Shown here: positions 1-7,431 of the stretch, in pieces | Numbering within the stretch: position 1 is the stretch's first letter | How the letters are laid out: each line of letters starts with the position of its first letter | Assembly: GCA_003132525.1 (NCBI GenBank) | Contig: PKXZ01000089.1 | Location: 1 to 32,672 of the forward strand | Origin: Candidatus Dormiibacterota bacterium | GTDB lineage: Bacteria > Chloroflexota > Dormibacteria > Aeolococcales > Aeolococcaceae | Length of the DNA: 32,672 nucleotides | Direction of reading: 5' to 3' | Notes under the pieces: model-generated | What the model was told of the DNA's origin: nothing | What the model saw: only the letters and a program-made list of their open reading frames with translations | Database searches by the model: none | Made by a program: the position numbers and the translations under genes

Positions 1-438
1 GAACAGGCCGTAGCCGTAGGCGACGTGCACGATGTCCCCGGGACGTCCACCGGCTGCCCGGATCGATCGCGCCACCAGGCCGGCCCACGTATCGAGGTCG
101 TCCTGCGTGTAACCCACAACCGTCGGCCGTCCGGTTGTGCCGCTCGACGCGTGGATGCGGCGCACTTCCGAGCGCGGTACCGCGAACATGCCGAACGGGT
201 AGTTGTCGCGAAGATCGAGCTTGGTGGTCAACGGAAAGCGCGCGAGGTCGGCGAGCGTCTCGCAGTCGTCAGGCGTGACACCCGCGGCGTCGAATGCGCT
301 CCGGTAATGCGGCACGTTGGTGTGCGCATGCCGAAGTGACCAGCGCAGTCGATCGAGTTGCAGGGCGAGCAACTCGTCGCGGCTCAGACGCTCGCCGGTG
401 TCGAGCAGCTCGGGCGGCGGGGCCGTACCGAGGTTCAC
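1..438 (-). CDS. paaK: Phenylacetate-CoA ligase, N-terminal 146 residues (runs off the left edge)
   Basis: Activates phenylacetate with ATP and CoA to phenylacetyl-CoA, the first committed step of the aerobic phenylacetate route, in the cytoplasm. The visible part is typical of the family: an early [17 protein letters not shown] segment, then [18 protein letters not shown], then the AMP-binding P-loop [17 protein letters not shown], and finally HVAYGYGLF at the window edge. Start chosen as GTG at 438, which overlaps the paaI stop in a GTGA, indicating translational coupling. About two thirds of the protein lies outside the window. It is the last visible gene of a leftward operon with paaI, a TIGR03085 gene and a dienelactone hydrolase. 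The identification is firm from motifs; the exact aromatic acid used is inferred. Confidence 0.93.
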   Translation of the reverse strand, partial: MNLGTAPPPELLDTGERLSRDELLALQLDRLRWSLRHAHTNVPHYRSAFDAAGVTPDDCETLADLARFPLTTKLDLRDNYPFGMFAVPRSEVRRIHASSGTTGRPTVVGYTQDDLDTWAGLVARSIRAAGGRPGDIVHVAYGYGLF

Positions 439-833
439 GCCGGCGCATTCCCGACCGTGCGGCTGGTGCCGCGAAATTCCGCGATGACGTCATCGCCGCG
501 GCGGACGGTGACGTCATAGATGCCCGAGCGTCCGAACCGTGTGCGCTCAACGGCCTGCGCCTCGAGCACATCGCCTGCACGCGATGTCGCAACGAAGGTG
601 ATGTCGACTGCGGCGGCGACCGTCAGCGGGCCGTGGCTGTTGCAGGCGCATGCGAAAGCGGTGTCCGCAACCGCGAACACGTAGGCGCCGTGGGTGATGC
701 CATGACCGTTCACCATGTCCGCGCGCACGGTCATTGTCGCGGTCGCGGCACCTGCGCTGACATCGTGCACCTGGATGCCGAGTGCTCGTGACGCGGCATC
801 GTCCGCGAGCATCCGGGTCACGGGTTCATTCAC
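435..833 (-). CDS. paaI: PaaI-type hotdog thioesterase
   Basis: A 132-residue hotdog-fold acyl-CoA thioesterase expected to hydrolyse stalled aryl- or ring-hydroxylated phenylacetyl-CoA esters and so recycle CoA. The signature is visible: [19 protein letters not shown], with the catalytic acidic residue at about D57. The reading frame is open upstream to 911, but that would overlap the preceding gene. GTG at 833 is preferred: it lies 22 bases after the upstream stop, is preceded by an AGGAT Shine-Dalgarno-like stretch, and gives the usual family length ([11 protein letters not shown] start). Its stop overlaps the paaK start by four bases. The family and the pairing with PaaK are well known; substrate is inferred from that context. 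Confidence 0.9.
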   Translation of the reverse strand: MNEPVTRMLADDAASRALGIQVHDVSAGAATATMTVRADMVNGHGITHGAYVFAVADTAFACACNSHGPLTVAAAVDITFVATSRAGDVLEAQAVERTRFGRSGIYDVTVRRGDDVIAEFRGTSRTVGNAPA

Positions 834-855
834 CGATCCTGCCGCCTTTCGATAC

Positions 856-1449
856 TCAGACCGAAAGGTTGGCGTGCTCGATTGCGGCCACGGCATCGGG
901 CGCGCCATCAAGGATCACCCGCGCTGCGGAGCGCCTGCCGCTCAGGTAGAGGCCGATCTCGGTCGCCGGGCCCGTGATGGTTACCCCGTCGCCTGTTCCG
1001 TAGCGTCGTCGCTCGCCGCCGGGGCGAACCAGCTCCAAGCCGTGAGGGCGGATCTTGCGCGCGATCCGGCGAGCCGTGAAACCGGTCATCCGCCACGACA
1101 GCGCCTCGAGATCAGCCATTGGCGGACGCGGCTCGCGGCCGTTGGCGCGGCGCACGTCCTCATGGTGGATGAAATACTCCAACCCGTTGAACACATTGCG
1201 TATGCGCGGCAGACGCCACGGGATCAACGGCGCGCCGGCGCGCAGCCGGGCAACCATCGCCGGCAATCCCTTCGCCTTCTCCGCTGCGCGCTGCGCATCG
1301 GACCAGCGGTGGTAGTGCTCGCGCAAAACGAGGTGCGCAGCGATATCAGCGGTCGTCCAGCCGTCACACAGGGTGGGCGCGTCCGGGCCGAGCTCGAGGA
1401 GAAGATCGCACAGTTCCATTCGCTCGCGGACATCGATTGGTTCGGTCAT
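856..1449 (-). CDS. TIGR03085-family protein (DinB / maleylpyruvate-isomerase-like fold)
   Basis: A 197-residue protein resembling the actinobacterial TIGR03085 group within the mycothiol-dependent maleylpyruvate isomerase/DinB-like superfamily. Features seen: an early RMELCDLLLELGPDAPTLCDGW segment, a histidine-rich helix AAHLVLREHYHRW around residues 35-47, and a second FIHHEDVRRANG motif. These His/Asp/Glu residues suit metal binding in this fold. ATG at 1449 overlaps the stop of the dienelactone hydrolase gene in an ATGA. The biochemical role is not established for this family. The neighbourhood of ring-cleavage and phenylacetate genes makes a thiol-dependent isomerase or detoxification step possible, but this is inference. 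Confidence 0.75.
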   Translation of the reverse strand: MTEPIDVRERMELCDLLLELGPDAPTLCDGWTTADIAAHLVLREHYHRWSDAQRAAEKAKGLPAMVARLRAGAPLIPWRLPRIRNVFNGLEYFIHHEDVRRANGREPRPPMADLEALSWRMTGFTARRIARKIRPHGLELVRPGGERRRYGTGDGVTITGPATEIGLYLSGRRSAARVILDGAPDAVAAIEHANLSV

Positions 1450-2159
1450 CGGGGAGGCCGCGGTGACTGCACATGCTCGGCGAAGAACTCGAGCGTACGA
1501 CGCCACGCATCAGCAGCCGCATCAGCGTTGTATGCCTTGCCGGTATCGTTGAAGAACGAGTGTCGCGTCCCCGGATACACCTTGATGTCGCGGGCGATGC
1601 CCAGCTTTGCAAGCCTGGCGTCGAGCTTCCGCCCGGACCCCGCGGTGAAGTCCTTGCCCGGGTAGCTGCCAACCACCGGGCACATCCGGCGAACCGCCTC
1701 GAGGGGGCGCGGGTTGGTGCCGTAGAAGGGCGCGATGGCGCGGAGCCGCCGGTCCCGCCGGCCCCAGGCGATGGCGAAGCCACCGCCCATGCAGAAACCG
1801 ATGGCACCAACACGCTCCGGGTCCACCTCGGGTTGCGCGATGAGATGGTCCATCGCCGCGCCCAGGTCCGCAATTGATGCGGGCTCGCGACCGGTGAGCA
1901 TCGAGCCCATGAGAGACGCCATGCAAACGGTGCGGCTGTGCCCAGTGAACAGGTCGACCGCGAGTGCCACGTATCCCTCGTGGGCGAATCGACGCGTGAT
2001 GTCGCGGATGTTGTCGGTGAGGCCGAAGGCTTCATGGATCACGACCACGCCGGGGTGCGGACCCACGGCATCCGGAAGCGCGAGGTAGCCGAGAAATGTC
2101 GAGCCCCGCGATGGGAAAGTGACGTCTCGGGTTGCCGGTGCTGTGGTGGTGATAATCAC
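1446..2159 (-). CDS. Dienelactone hydrolase family protein
   Basis: A 237-residue alpha/beta hydrolase of the dienelactone hydrolase family, which opens lactones from ortho-cleaved (chloro)catechols or related esters. From the 2159 start: PGVVVIHEAFGL with E43, the nucleophile elbow GFCMGGG with C123 (cysteine instead of the common serine, typical of this family), an acid near D170 (SYPGKD), and H200 in TRHSFFND. Start is GTG at 2159. The frame continues to 2267 but that region would overlap the divergent lipoprotein and lacks family similarity. It is first in the operon leading to paaK, with an ATGA overlap to the next gene. Family call is strong; the natural substrate is not known. Confidence 0.88.
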   Translation of the reverse strand: MIITTTAPATRDVTFPSRGSTFLGYLALPDAVGPHPGVVVIHEAFGLTDNIRDITRRFAHEGYVALAVDLFTGHSRTVCMASLMGSMLTGREPASIADLGAAMDHLIAQPEVDPERVGAIGFCMGGGFAIAWGRRDRRLRAIAPFYGTNPRPLEAVRRMCPVVGSYPGKDFTAGSGRKLDARLAKLGIARDIKVYPGTRHSFFNDTGKAYNADAAADAWRRTLEFFAEHVQSPRPPR

Positions 2160-2227
2160 CCAGCCTAGCGTTTCGAGCCGTGGACTCCGCCTCCGCTTCG
2201 CGGCGTATCCCTCTTTGGGATCTGGCG

Positions 2228-2233
2228 TTATAT
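2228..2233 (+). promoter_or_regulatory. Possible leaderless -10 box for the lipoprotein gene
   Basis: TTATAT ends 7 bases before an in-frame GTG at 2241. This matches the spacing of better-supported leaderless promoters elsewhere in the window. It would favour translation from 2241 rather than ATG 2232, which overlaps the box. No good -35 is evident. Confidence 0.35.
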
Positions 2234-2780
2234 GAGCCACGTGTCGCAGTTGAAATTCGGAAAGCACCTCACGGCGATGGCCGTCGCCGGCGCCGGGCTC
2301 GTGGTTGTTGCCTGCGGCAGCACGACGCCCGCTCCCACGAAGTCCGCTTCCACAACGACCGCGCCCACCGCGACGCCAACAGCCGTCCCGCTGTCAGTAC
2401 CGGTCGCCACACCGCCTGGACCGACGCCGTGGCCGTTTCCCGGTCAGCCCGAGAACTGCGGCGGCGTGACGGTCGCGCAGGACGGCACTGTCTCGCCACC
2501 AGTGTGTCCGGATGGACGTCCGAACGTCGCCGCGATCATCTTCTTCGCCAAGATCCCGTCAAAGTTGCTCGCGCTGGGGCCGAGTGCCACCTCCGGCGAG
2601 GTGTTGACCGCCGCCTGCGCCGACCTCAACGCACCGCCTCCGAACGGCGGAACGATTCCGCTCGTCACGACCGTGGCTTACCTGGCCTTCGCGGAGAACA
2701 ACTGGAACTTTGGGATCGTCACCTCGCCGGGTCAGATCGGCCAGCAGATGACCGCCGGGGCGTGCAGCTCCGGCGGCTGA
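2232..2780 (+). CDS. Small secreted lipoprotein of unknown function
   Basis: A 182-residue exported lipoprotein. It has a basic start (KFGKH), a hydrophobic stretch AMAVAGAGLVVVA and a lipobox ending at C28 (VVAC), so it should be lipid-anchored on the outer face of the membrane. A Ser/Thr/Pro/Ala linker (about residues 30-75) follows, then a compact domain with four cysteines (ENCGG, PPVCPDG, AACADL, GACSSGG) that could form two disulfides. No family is recognised. The start is either ATG 2232 or GTG 2241, and both keep the signal peptide. It ends 12 bases before the convergent kelch-like gene, with which it may share a terminator-free boundary. Confidence 0.8.
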   Translation: MSHVSQLKFGKHLTAMAVAGAGLVVVACGSTTPAPTKSASTTTAPTATPTAVPLSVPVATPPGPTPWPFPGQPENCGGVTVAQDGTVSPPVCPDGRPNVAAIIFFAKIPSKLLALGPSATSGEVLTAACADLNAPPPNGGTIPLVTTVAYLAFAENNWNFGIVTSPGQIGQQMTAGACSSGG

Positions 2781-2792
2781 ATGTCTCGTCGG

Positions 2793-3899
2793 TTACGTGA
2801 CCTTCCCGAGCTGAGCCCAGGTGGAACGGGGTGTGAGCACCCAGGCGTCGACGGGTGGCGACTGTGACTGAGCGACGGACTTCGGTGGTCCGAAGATCAG
2901 CAGCTCAGTGCCGTCGGTGACCTCAGTCCCGCCGGCCACGGGGAGTACGGCAGTCGGAAACGATGCCCAGTCATGCCCATCCCAGACCCACAGAGCCAGT
3001 TGCGTCGACGACGCGGATCCGCTGCAGCTGCACAGCACGAGGCGGCCCGTCGCCGGATTGAGCGCCATGGTCGATCCGTTGATGGGAGCTCCCGCCGTCG
3101 GCGGCAGGAGCGTCCACACGCTGCCACTCCACCTCCACGTCGTGTTCACCGCGCCGGTGGACGGTGGCGGCCCGACGCAACAGCCGACTGCGATGAGCGA
3201 GCGCGTCACGGGGTCGTACCCCATCGGACTGTAGGTCGCGCCGGCAGGCAGCGCCCCACCGGCCGACCGGGTCCAGTCTGTCCCGGCCCAAACCCATGTC
3301 GCGCCGGGATTCGAGATCACCCCCGACCGCGTCAGCAGCACCATCTGTGTGGTCGCCGGGTCCCAGGCCATGTCGGATCCCTCACCGGGATCTGGGCCGC
3401 CCGCCCCGCTGTCGAGCTGCACCCACGTGGTCCCGTCCCACGCCCACGTGTCGTGGACGGGATCGCCGGGCTCGAGTCGCCCGCCGAAGAGCATCACTGT
3501 CTTGGTCTGCGGGTCATAGGCCTCGGAGGCGCCGAAACGCCCGGCGGGGCTGAGCGATGGATGGGCCAGCGTCCACCTGGCGCCGTCCCAGAGCCAGGTG
3601 TTCGGGTAGTCGCCGACACCGCCGAAGAGCACGACCTCGTGCGTCGCCAGGTCGTCGGCGACACTGAAGCCGATGCCGGCCTCGGGCTCGAGTGGTACCG
3701 GGGTCGGCGAGAGTGATTGCGGCGCCGAGGTCGGTGTGGGAGAGGTGCTGACCGGAGCGGACGTGGGGCGTTGACTGAGCGAGATCACGATCCCGATCGC
3801 GCTGGCGACGGCGATGATGCACAGGAGGGCAACGACCGAGGGCGTGTTCACGCGGCGTCTGCCGCCCCTGCCGCTCTCGCTCGGTGGTTGCTCTTGCAT
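2793..3899 (-). CDS. Membrane-anchored kelch-like beta-propeller protein
   Basis: A 368-residue protein with a short basic cytoplasmic N-terminus, one transmembrane helix at about residues 22-43 (VVALLCIIAVASAIGIVISL), a Ser/Thr/Pro-rich spacer to about residue 70, then kelch-type repeats. The repeats are visible as recurring units: EVVLFGGVGDYPNTWLWDG, TVMLFGGRLEPGDPVHDTWAWDG, QMVLLTRSG with ATWVWAG, and so on, each with a hydrophobic strand, GG and a W-x-W-D/G pair. It should form an extracytoplasmic beta-propeller. ATG 3899 is preceded by GGGAGAG, a clear Shine-Dalgarno site. Propellers of this kind bind proteins or sugars; no catalytic motif is seen and no specific function can be assigned. 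Confidence 0.82.
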   Translation of the reverse strand: MQEQPPSESGRGGRRRVNTPSVVALLCIIAVASAIGIVISLSQRPTSAPVSTSPTPTSAPQSLSPTPVPLEPEAGIGFSVADDLATHEVVLFGGVGDYPNTWLWDGARWTLAHPSLSPAGRFGASEAYDPQTKTVMLFGGRLEPGDPVHDTWAWDGTTWVQLDSGAGGPDPGEGSDMAWDPATTQMVLLTRSGVISNPGATWVWAGTDWTRSAGGALPAGATYSPMGYDPVTRSLIAVGCCVGPPPSTGAVNTTWRWSGSVWTLLPPTAGAPINGSTMALNPATGRLVLCSCSGSASSTQLALWVWDGHDWASFPTAVLPVAGGTEVTDGTELLIFGPPKSVAQSQSPPVDAWVLTPRSTWAQLGKVT

Positions 3900-3945
3900 C
3901 TCTCCCAGAGAAATGTGCCATTCCGGTGCAACCCTCCGCCCCGGC

Positions 3946-3951
3946 TACGAT
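3946..3951 (+). promoter_or_regulatory. Possible leaderless -10 box for phosphoketolase
   Basis: TACGAT is followed by 7 bases and an in-frame GTG at 3959. If used, translation would begin at VTTLTPSTGTVD rather than at ATG 3950, which lies inside the box. No convincing -35 is present. Confidence 0.35.
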
Positions 3952-6319
3952 GGCGGTGGTGACCACACTGACCCCGTCCACCGGCACCGTCGACCTGGAC
4001 GCTCTCGTCACCTCCTGGAGAGCGGCGAACTACCTCACCGTCGCGCAGATCTACCTTCAGGCGAATCCGCTGCTGCGCGAACCACTGCGTGCGGAGCACA
4101 TCAAGCCACGGCTGCTCGGTCACTGGGGAACGTCGCCTGCGCAGAGCCTCATCTATCTCCAGCTCAACCGTCTGATCCAGCAGCGGGACTGCGACGTCCT
4201 GTACATCGCCGGGCCCGGCCACGGCGGCCCCGCGATCGTCGCCAACGTGTACCTCGAAGGGACCTACTCCGAGATCTACCCGGAGGTCTCCCTCGACAAC
4301 CCCGGCCTCCTCCGCCTGGTGCGTCAGTTCTCGACGCCGGGCGGCATCCCCAGCCACGTCAGCGTGCCGACGCCCGGGTCCATCCACGAGGGCGGCGAGC
4401 TGGGATATGCCCTGGTGCACGCCTTCGGAGCAGTTTTTGACAATCCCGACTTGATCGCGGCATGCGTGGTCGGCGACGGTGAGGCGGAGACCGGACCGCT
4501 CGAGGGATCCTGGAAAGGCGTGAGCTTCCTCGATCCTCGTCGCGACGGGGCGGTGCTCCCCATCCTGCAGCTCAACGGCTACAAGATCAGCGGCCCTACG
4601 GTGCTCGGTCGCGCGCGTGAGCAGGATGTCCGAGGCTTGCTGACCGCTCACGGATACGACGTCCACGTCGTCAGCGGCGACGATCCGCGTGCCGTCCACG
4701 AGGAGTTTGCGCAGACCCTCGATCGCTGCTACGAGCGCATCCGCGAGATCCAGTCGGCCGCGCGCAGCGGCGCCGCTTCGGGCCAGGCCATCTGGCCGGC
4801 AATCGTGCTGCGCACCCCCAAGGGATGGACAGGACCGAAGTTCGTCGACGGGCTGCCCGTTGAGGGCACCTTCCGTGCGCACCAGGTGCCGCTCGACAAC
4901 GTCCGGACCAACCCGGATCATCTCGCGCAGCTCGAGGCATGGATGCGCAGCTATCGACCCGACGAGCTGTTCGAGCCGGGTGGCGCTCCCGTCCCGGAGG
5001 TGACGTCGCTCATGCCGCATGGCGACAAGCGCATGGGTGCGACGGCATACGCCAACGGCGGGCGGCTGCTCCGTCCCCTGCACGTTCCGGAGTTCACCGA
5101 GTACGCGATGCCTGTCAACCCCGGGGTCACCGTCGCGGAGTCGACCCGGCGGCTCGGGGAGTGGATTCGCGACATCTACCGCCGCAATCCAGACAACTTT
5201 CGCCTCTTCTGCCCGGATGAGACCAACAGCAACCGGCTTGGTGCCGTGTTCGACATCGAAGATCGCTGCTGGGAGGAGGAGACGATCCCGATCGACGATC
5301 ACGTGAGCGCCGGTGGACGCGTGATGGAGGTGCTGTCTGAGCACCTCTGCGAGGGCTGGCTCGAGGGGTATCTGCTCACCGGGCGGCACGGTCTGTTCGC
5401 AACCTACGAGGCTTTCGCGATGGTGTCCGCGTCGATGACCGTTCAGCACGCCAAATGGCTCGAGGCAGCGCGCGTCTTACCGTGGCGCGAGCCGGTCGCC
5501 GCACTGAACATCCTGCTGACATCGACCTGCTGGCGCAACGATCACAACGGATTCAGCCATCAGGGCCCGGGGCTCATCGACACCGTGATGTCCTTGAGCG
5601 GCGACGTTGTCCGCGTGTACCTCCCCCCGGATGCGAACTGCCTGCTCTCGGTGGCGAATCACTGCTTCAGCAGCCGGAGCTACGTGAACCTGATCGTCAT
5701 CGACAAGCAACCGGAGCTCCAGTATCTGTCCATGGAAGCGGCCATCGAGCATTGCGCGCGTGGTGCATCGGTATGGTCCTGGGCGTCAAACGAGGTTGAC
5801 GGCGACCTGGACGTTGTGCTCGGCTGCGCCGGCGACATCCCGACGCTGGAGACTCTCGCCGCCGCGGCGCTGCTCCGCGTGTACGTGCCCGACCTGCGGT
5901 TTCGCCTGGTCAACATCGTCGACCTGCTCGCGATGAGCCCCGCGCCATTCCATCCTCACGCGCTCAGCACCGAGACGTTCACCGACCTGTTCACCGATGA
6001 CGTCGACGTGGTGATGGCGTTTCATGGCTATGCGAGAGCCTTCCACCAGGTCGTGCATGGGCGCCCCAACGCCGCGCGATTCCACGTTCGCGGGTACAAC
6101 GAGCATGGGACCACGACGACGCCGTTCGACATGGTGGTGTTGAACGAGATGAGTCGCTACCACCTGGTCATGGAGGCGCTCCACCGTACCCGGCGCACTC
6201 CCGCCGGCGCCGAGGACCTGCACCGCTTCTGCGAGTCGCAGCTGCGGCGGCACCACGCTTACGTGCGGGAATATTTCGAGGACATGCCCGAGATCCGCGA
6301 TTGGCGCTGGCCAGGGTGA
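3950..6319 (+). CDS. xfp: Phosphoketolase (xylulose-5-phosphate/fructose-6-phosphate)
   Basis: A thiamine-diphosphate enzyme that cleaves xylulose 5-phosphate (and often fructose 6-phosphate) with phosphate to acetyl phosphate plus glyceraldehyde 3-phosphate (or erythrose 4-phosphate). Length of 789 residues is normal. Motifs seen: YIAGPGHGGPAI near residue 85, the ThDP/Mg site GDGEAETGPLEGSW near 173, LQLNGYKISGPT, PKGWTGPK, and CWRNDHNGFSHQGPG near 530. The frame is open from 3884 but that overlaps the divergent kelch gene. ATG 3950 is given here; GTG 3959 is the alternative if transcription is leaderless. Acetate kinase follows after 38 bases, so acetyl phosphate can be turned into ATP and acetate. 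Dual substrate range cannot be decided from sequence alone. Confidence 0.95.
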   Translation: MAVVTTLTPSTGTVDLDALVTSWRAANYLTVAQIYLQANPLLREPLRAEHIKPRLLGHWGTSPAQSLIYLQLNRLIQQRDCDVLYIAGPGHGGPAIVANVYLEGTYSEIYPEVSLDNPGLLRLVRQFSTPGGIPSHVSVPTPGSIHEGGELGYALVHAFGAVFDNPDLIAACVVGDGEAETGPLEGSWKGVSFLDPRRDGAVLPILQLNGYKISGPTVLGRAREQDVRGLLTAHGYDVHVVSGDDPRAVHEEFAQTLDRCYERIREIQSAARSGAASGQAIWPAIVLRTPKGWTGPKFVDGLPVEGTFRAHQVPLDNVRTNPDHLAQLEAWMRSYRPDELFEPGGAPVPEVTSLMPHGDKRMGATAYANGGRLLRPLHVPEFTEYAMPVNPGVTVAESTRRLGEWIRDIYRRNPDNFRLFCPDETNSNRLGAVFDIEDRCWEEETIPIDDHVSAGGRVMEVLSEHLCEGWLEGYLLTGRHGLFATYEAFAMVSASMTVQHAKWLEAARVLPWREPVAALNILLTSTCWRNDHNGFSHQGPGLIDTVMSLSGDVVRVYLPPDANCLLSVANHCFSSRSYVNLIVIDKQPELQYLSMEAAIEHCARGASVWSWASNEVDGDLDVVLGCAGDIPTLETLAAAALLRVYVPDLRFRLVNIVDLLAMSPAPFHPHALSTETFTDLFTDDVDVVMAFHGYARAFHQVVHGRPNAARFHVRGYNEHGTTTTPFDMVVLNEMSRYHLVMEALHRTRRTPAGAEDLHRFCESQLRRHHAYVREYFEDMPEIRDWRWPG

Positions 6320-6357
6320 GGCAGCGCTGGTCGCCGGCTGCCACTTCGGCCTGATCG

Positions 6358-7431
6358 ATGCGCATCCTCGCAGTCAACGCCGGCTCGAGCAGTCTGAAGC
6401 TGAGCGTTGTCGATGACGGTGATCGGGTCCAGGATGCGCACGAGACCGACGGCGACGCTGATCCCATAGCGGCGCTGCGCGACTTCGCCGCGCGGGTAGG
6501 CGACGTCGACGCTGTGGCTCACCGGCTCGTGCACGGCGGGGCGTCGATCCGGCACGCCGTCATCGTCGATGACGCGGTGCGTCACCAGCTCGACGCCGCA
6601 GTCGAGCTCGCACCGCTGCACGTCCCACCCGCGCTCGCACTCCTCGACGCCGCGCGGGCGAGCATCGACCGGCCCCAGATCGTCTGTGTCGACACGGCGT
6701 TTCACGCCGCCATCCCCGAGTTCGCGACCACGTACGCGATTCCGGGGCACTGGCGCGACTGGGGCGTGCGTCGCTACGGCTTTCACGGGCTCTCGTACGC
6801 GTGGTCAAGCCGGCGCAGCGCGGAGTTGCTGCAACGACCCGCCGAAAAGTTGCACGTTGTGATCGCGCACATCGGCTCCGGTGTCTCGGCGTGCGCGGTA
6901 CGAGATGGCCGCAGCGTCGACACGAGCATGGGCTTCACGCCGTTGGAGGGCGCGGTGATGGCGTCGCGCAGCGGCACCGTCGACCCCGGCGCGCTGCTCT
7001 GGCTGCAGGAATCTCACGGAATCACCGTTGGGGCGATGACGCGGTTGCTCGAGCACGGCAGCGGGCTCTTCGGGCTCTGCGGGATGTCGGATATCCGCGA
7101 CGTCGAGCGCGAGGCGGCGCTCGGCAACCAGGCGTGCGTCCTTGCGCTCGACGTCTACATCCACGTGCTCGTCCGGGTCATCGGCGGGCTCGCGACGTCG
7201 CTCGAGCGCCTCGACGCGCTGGTGTTCACCGGAGGGATCGGCGAGCACTCCGCGTTGGTCCGCGGCCGCCTCTGCGCTCGCCTCGACATCCTCGGGCTCC
7301 CGGACTCCCTTTTGCCCGCCGACGGAGACGCAATCATCGCGCCGGGGAATGGCGGGCCTGCGGTCGTCGTCGTCACTGCACGCGAGGACGCGCAGATGGC
7401 GCGCGAGGCGCGCCGGGTGCTCGCCGCCTAG
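6358..7431 (+). CDS. ackA: Acetate kinase
   Basis: Transfers phosphate from acetyl phosphate to ADP, giving acetate and ATP. At 357 residues it is about 40 shorter than the Escherichia coli enzyme, but the family landmarks are present in order: the phosphate-binding start LAVNAGSSSLKLSV, AHRLVHGG, CVDTAFHAAIPE, RRYGFHGLSY, AHIGSG (usually HLGNG), SVDTSMGFTPLEG, ASRSGTVDP, and the adenine-site FTGGIGEHS. It follows phosphoketolase by 38 bases and is almost certainly co-transcribed, completing a phosphoketolase-acetate route. Its TAG stop shares a CTAG with the stop of the convergent MFS gene. The short version is common for acetate kinases beside phosphoketolase. Confidence 0.94.
   Translation: MRILAVNAGSSSLKLSVVDDGDRVQDAHETDGDADPIAALRDFAARVGDVDAVAHRLVHGGASIRHAVIVDDAVRHQLDAAVELAPLHVPPALALLDAARASIDRPQIVCVDTAFHAAIPEFATTYAIPGHWRDWGVRRYGFHGLSYAWSSRRSAELLQRPAEKLHVVIAHIGSGVSACAVRDGRSVDTSMGFTPLEGAVMASRSGTVDPGALLWLQESHGITVGAMTRLLEHGSGLFGLCGMSDIRDVEREAALGNQACVLALDVYIHVLVRVIGGLATSLERLDALVFTGGIGEHSALVRGRLCARLDILGLPDSLLPADGDAIIAPGNGGPAVVVVTAREDAQMAREARRVLAA

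Noticed and set aside
3848-5449. Long minus-strand open frame (533 codons) opposite phosphoketolase
   Set aside because: It is the antisense shadow of a clear phosphoketolase; high GC content keeps stops out of this frame, and the translation is low-complexity Arg/Asp/Val without any family motif.
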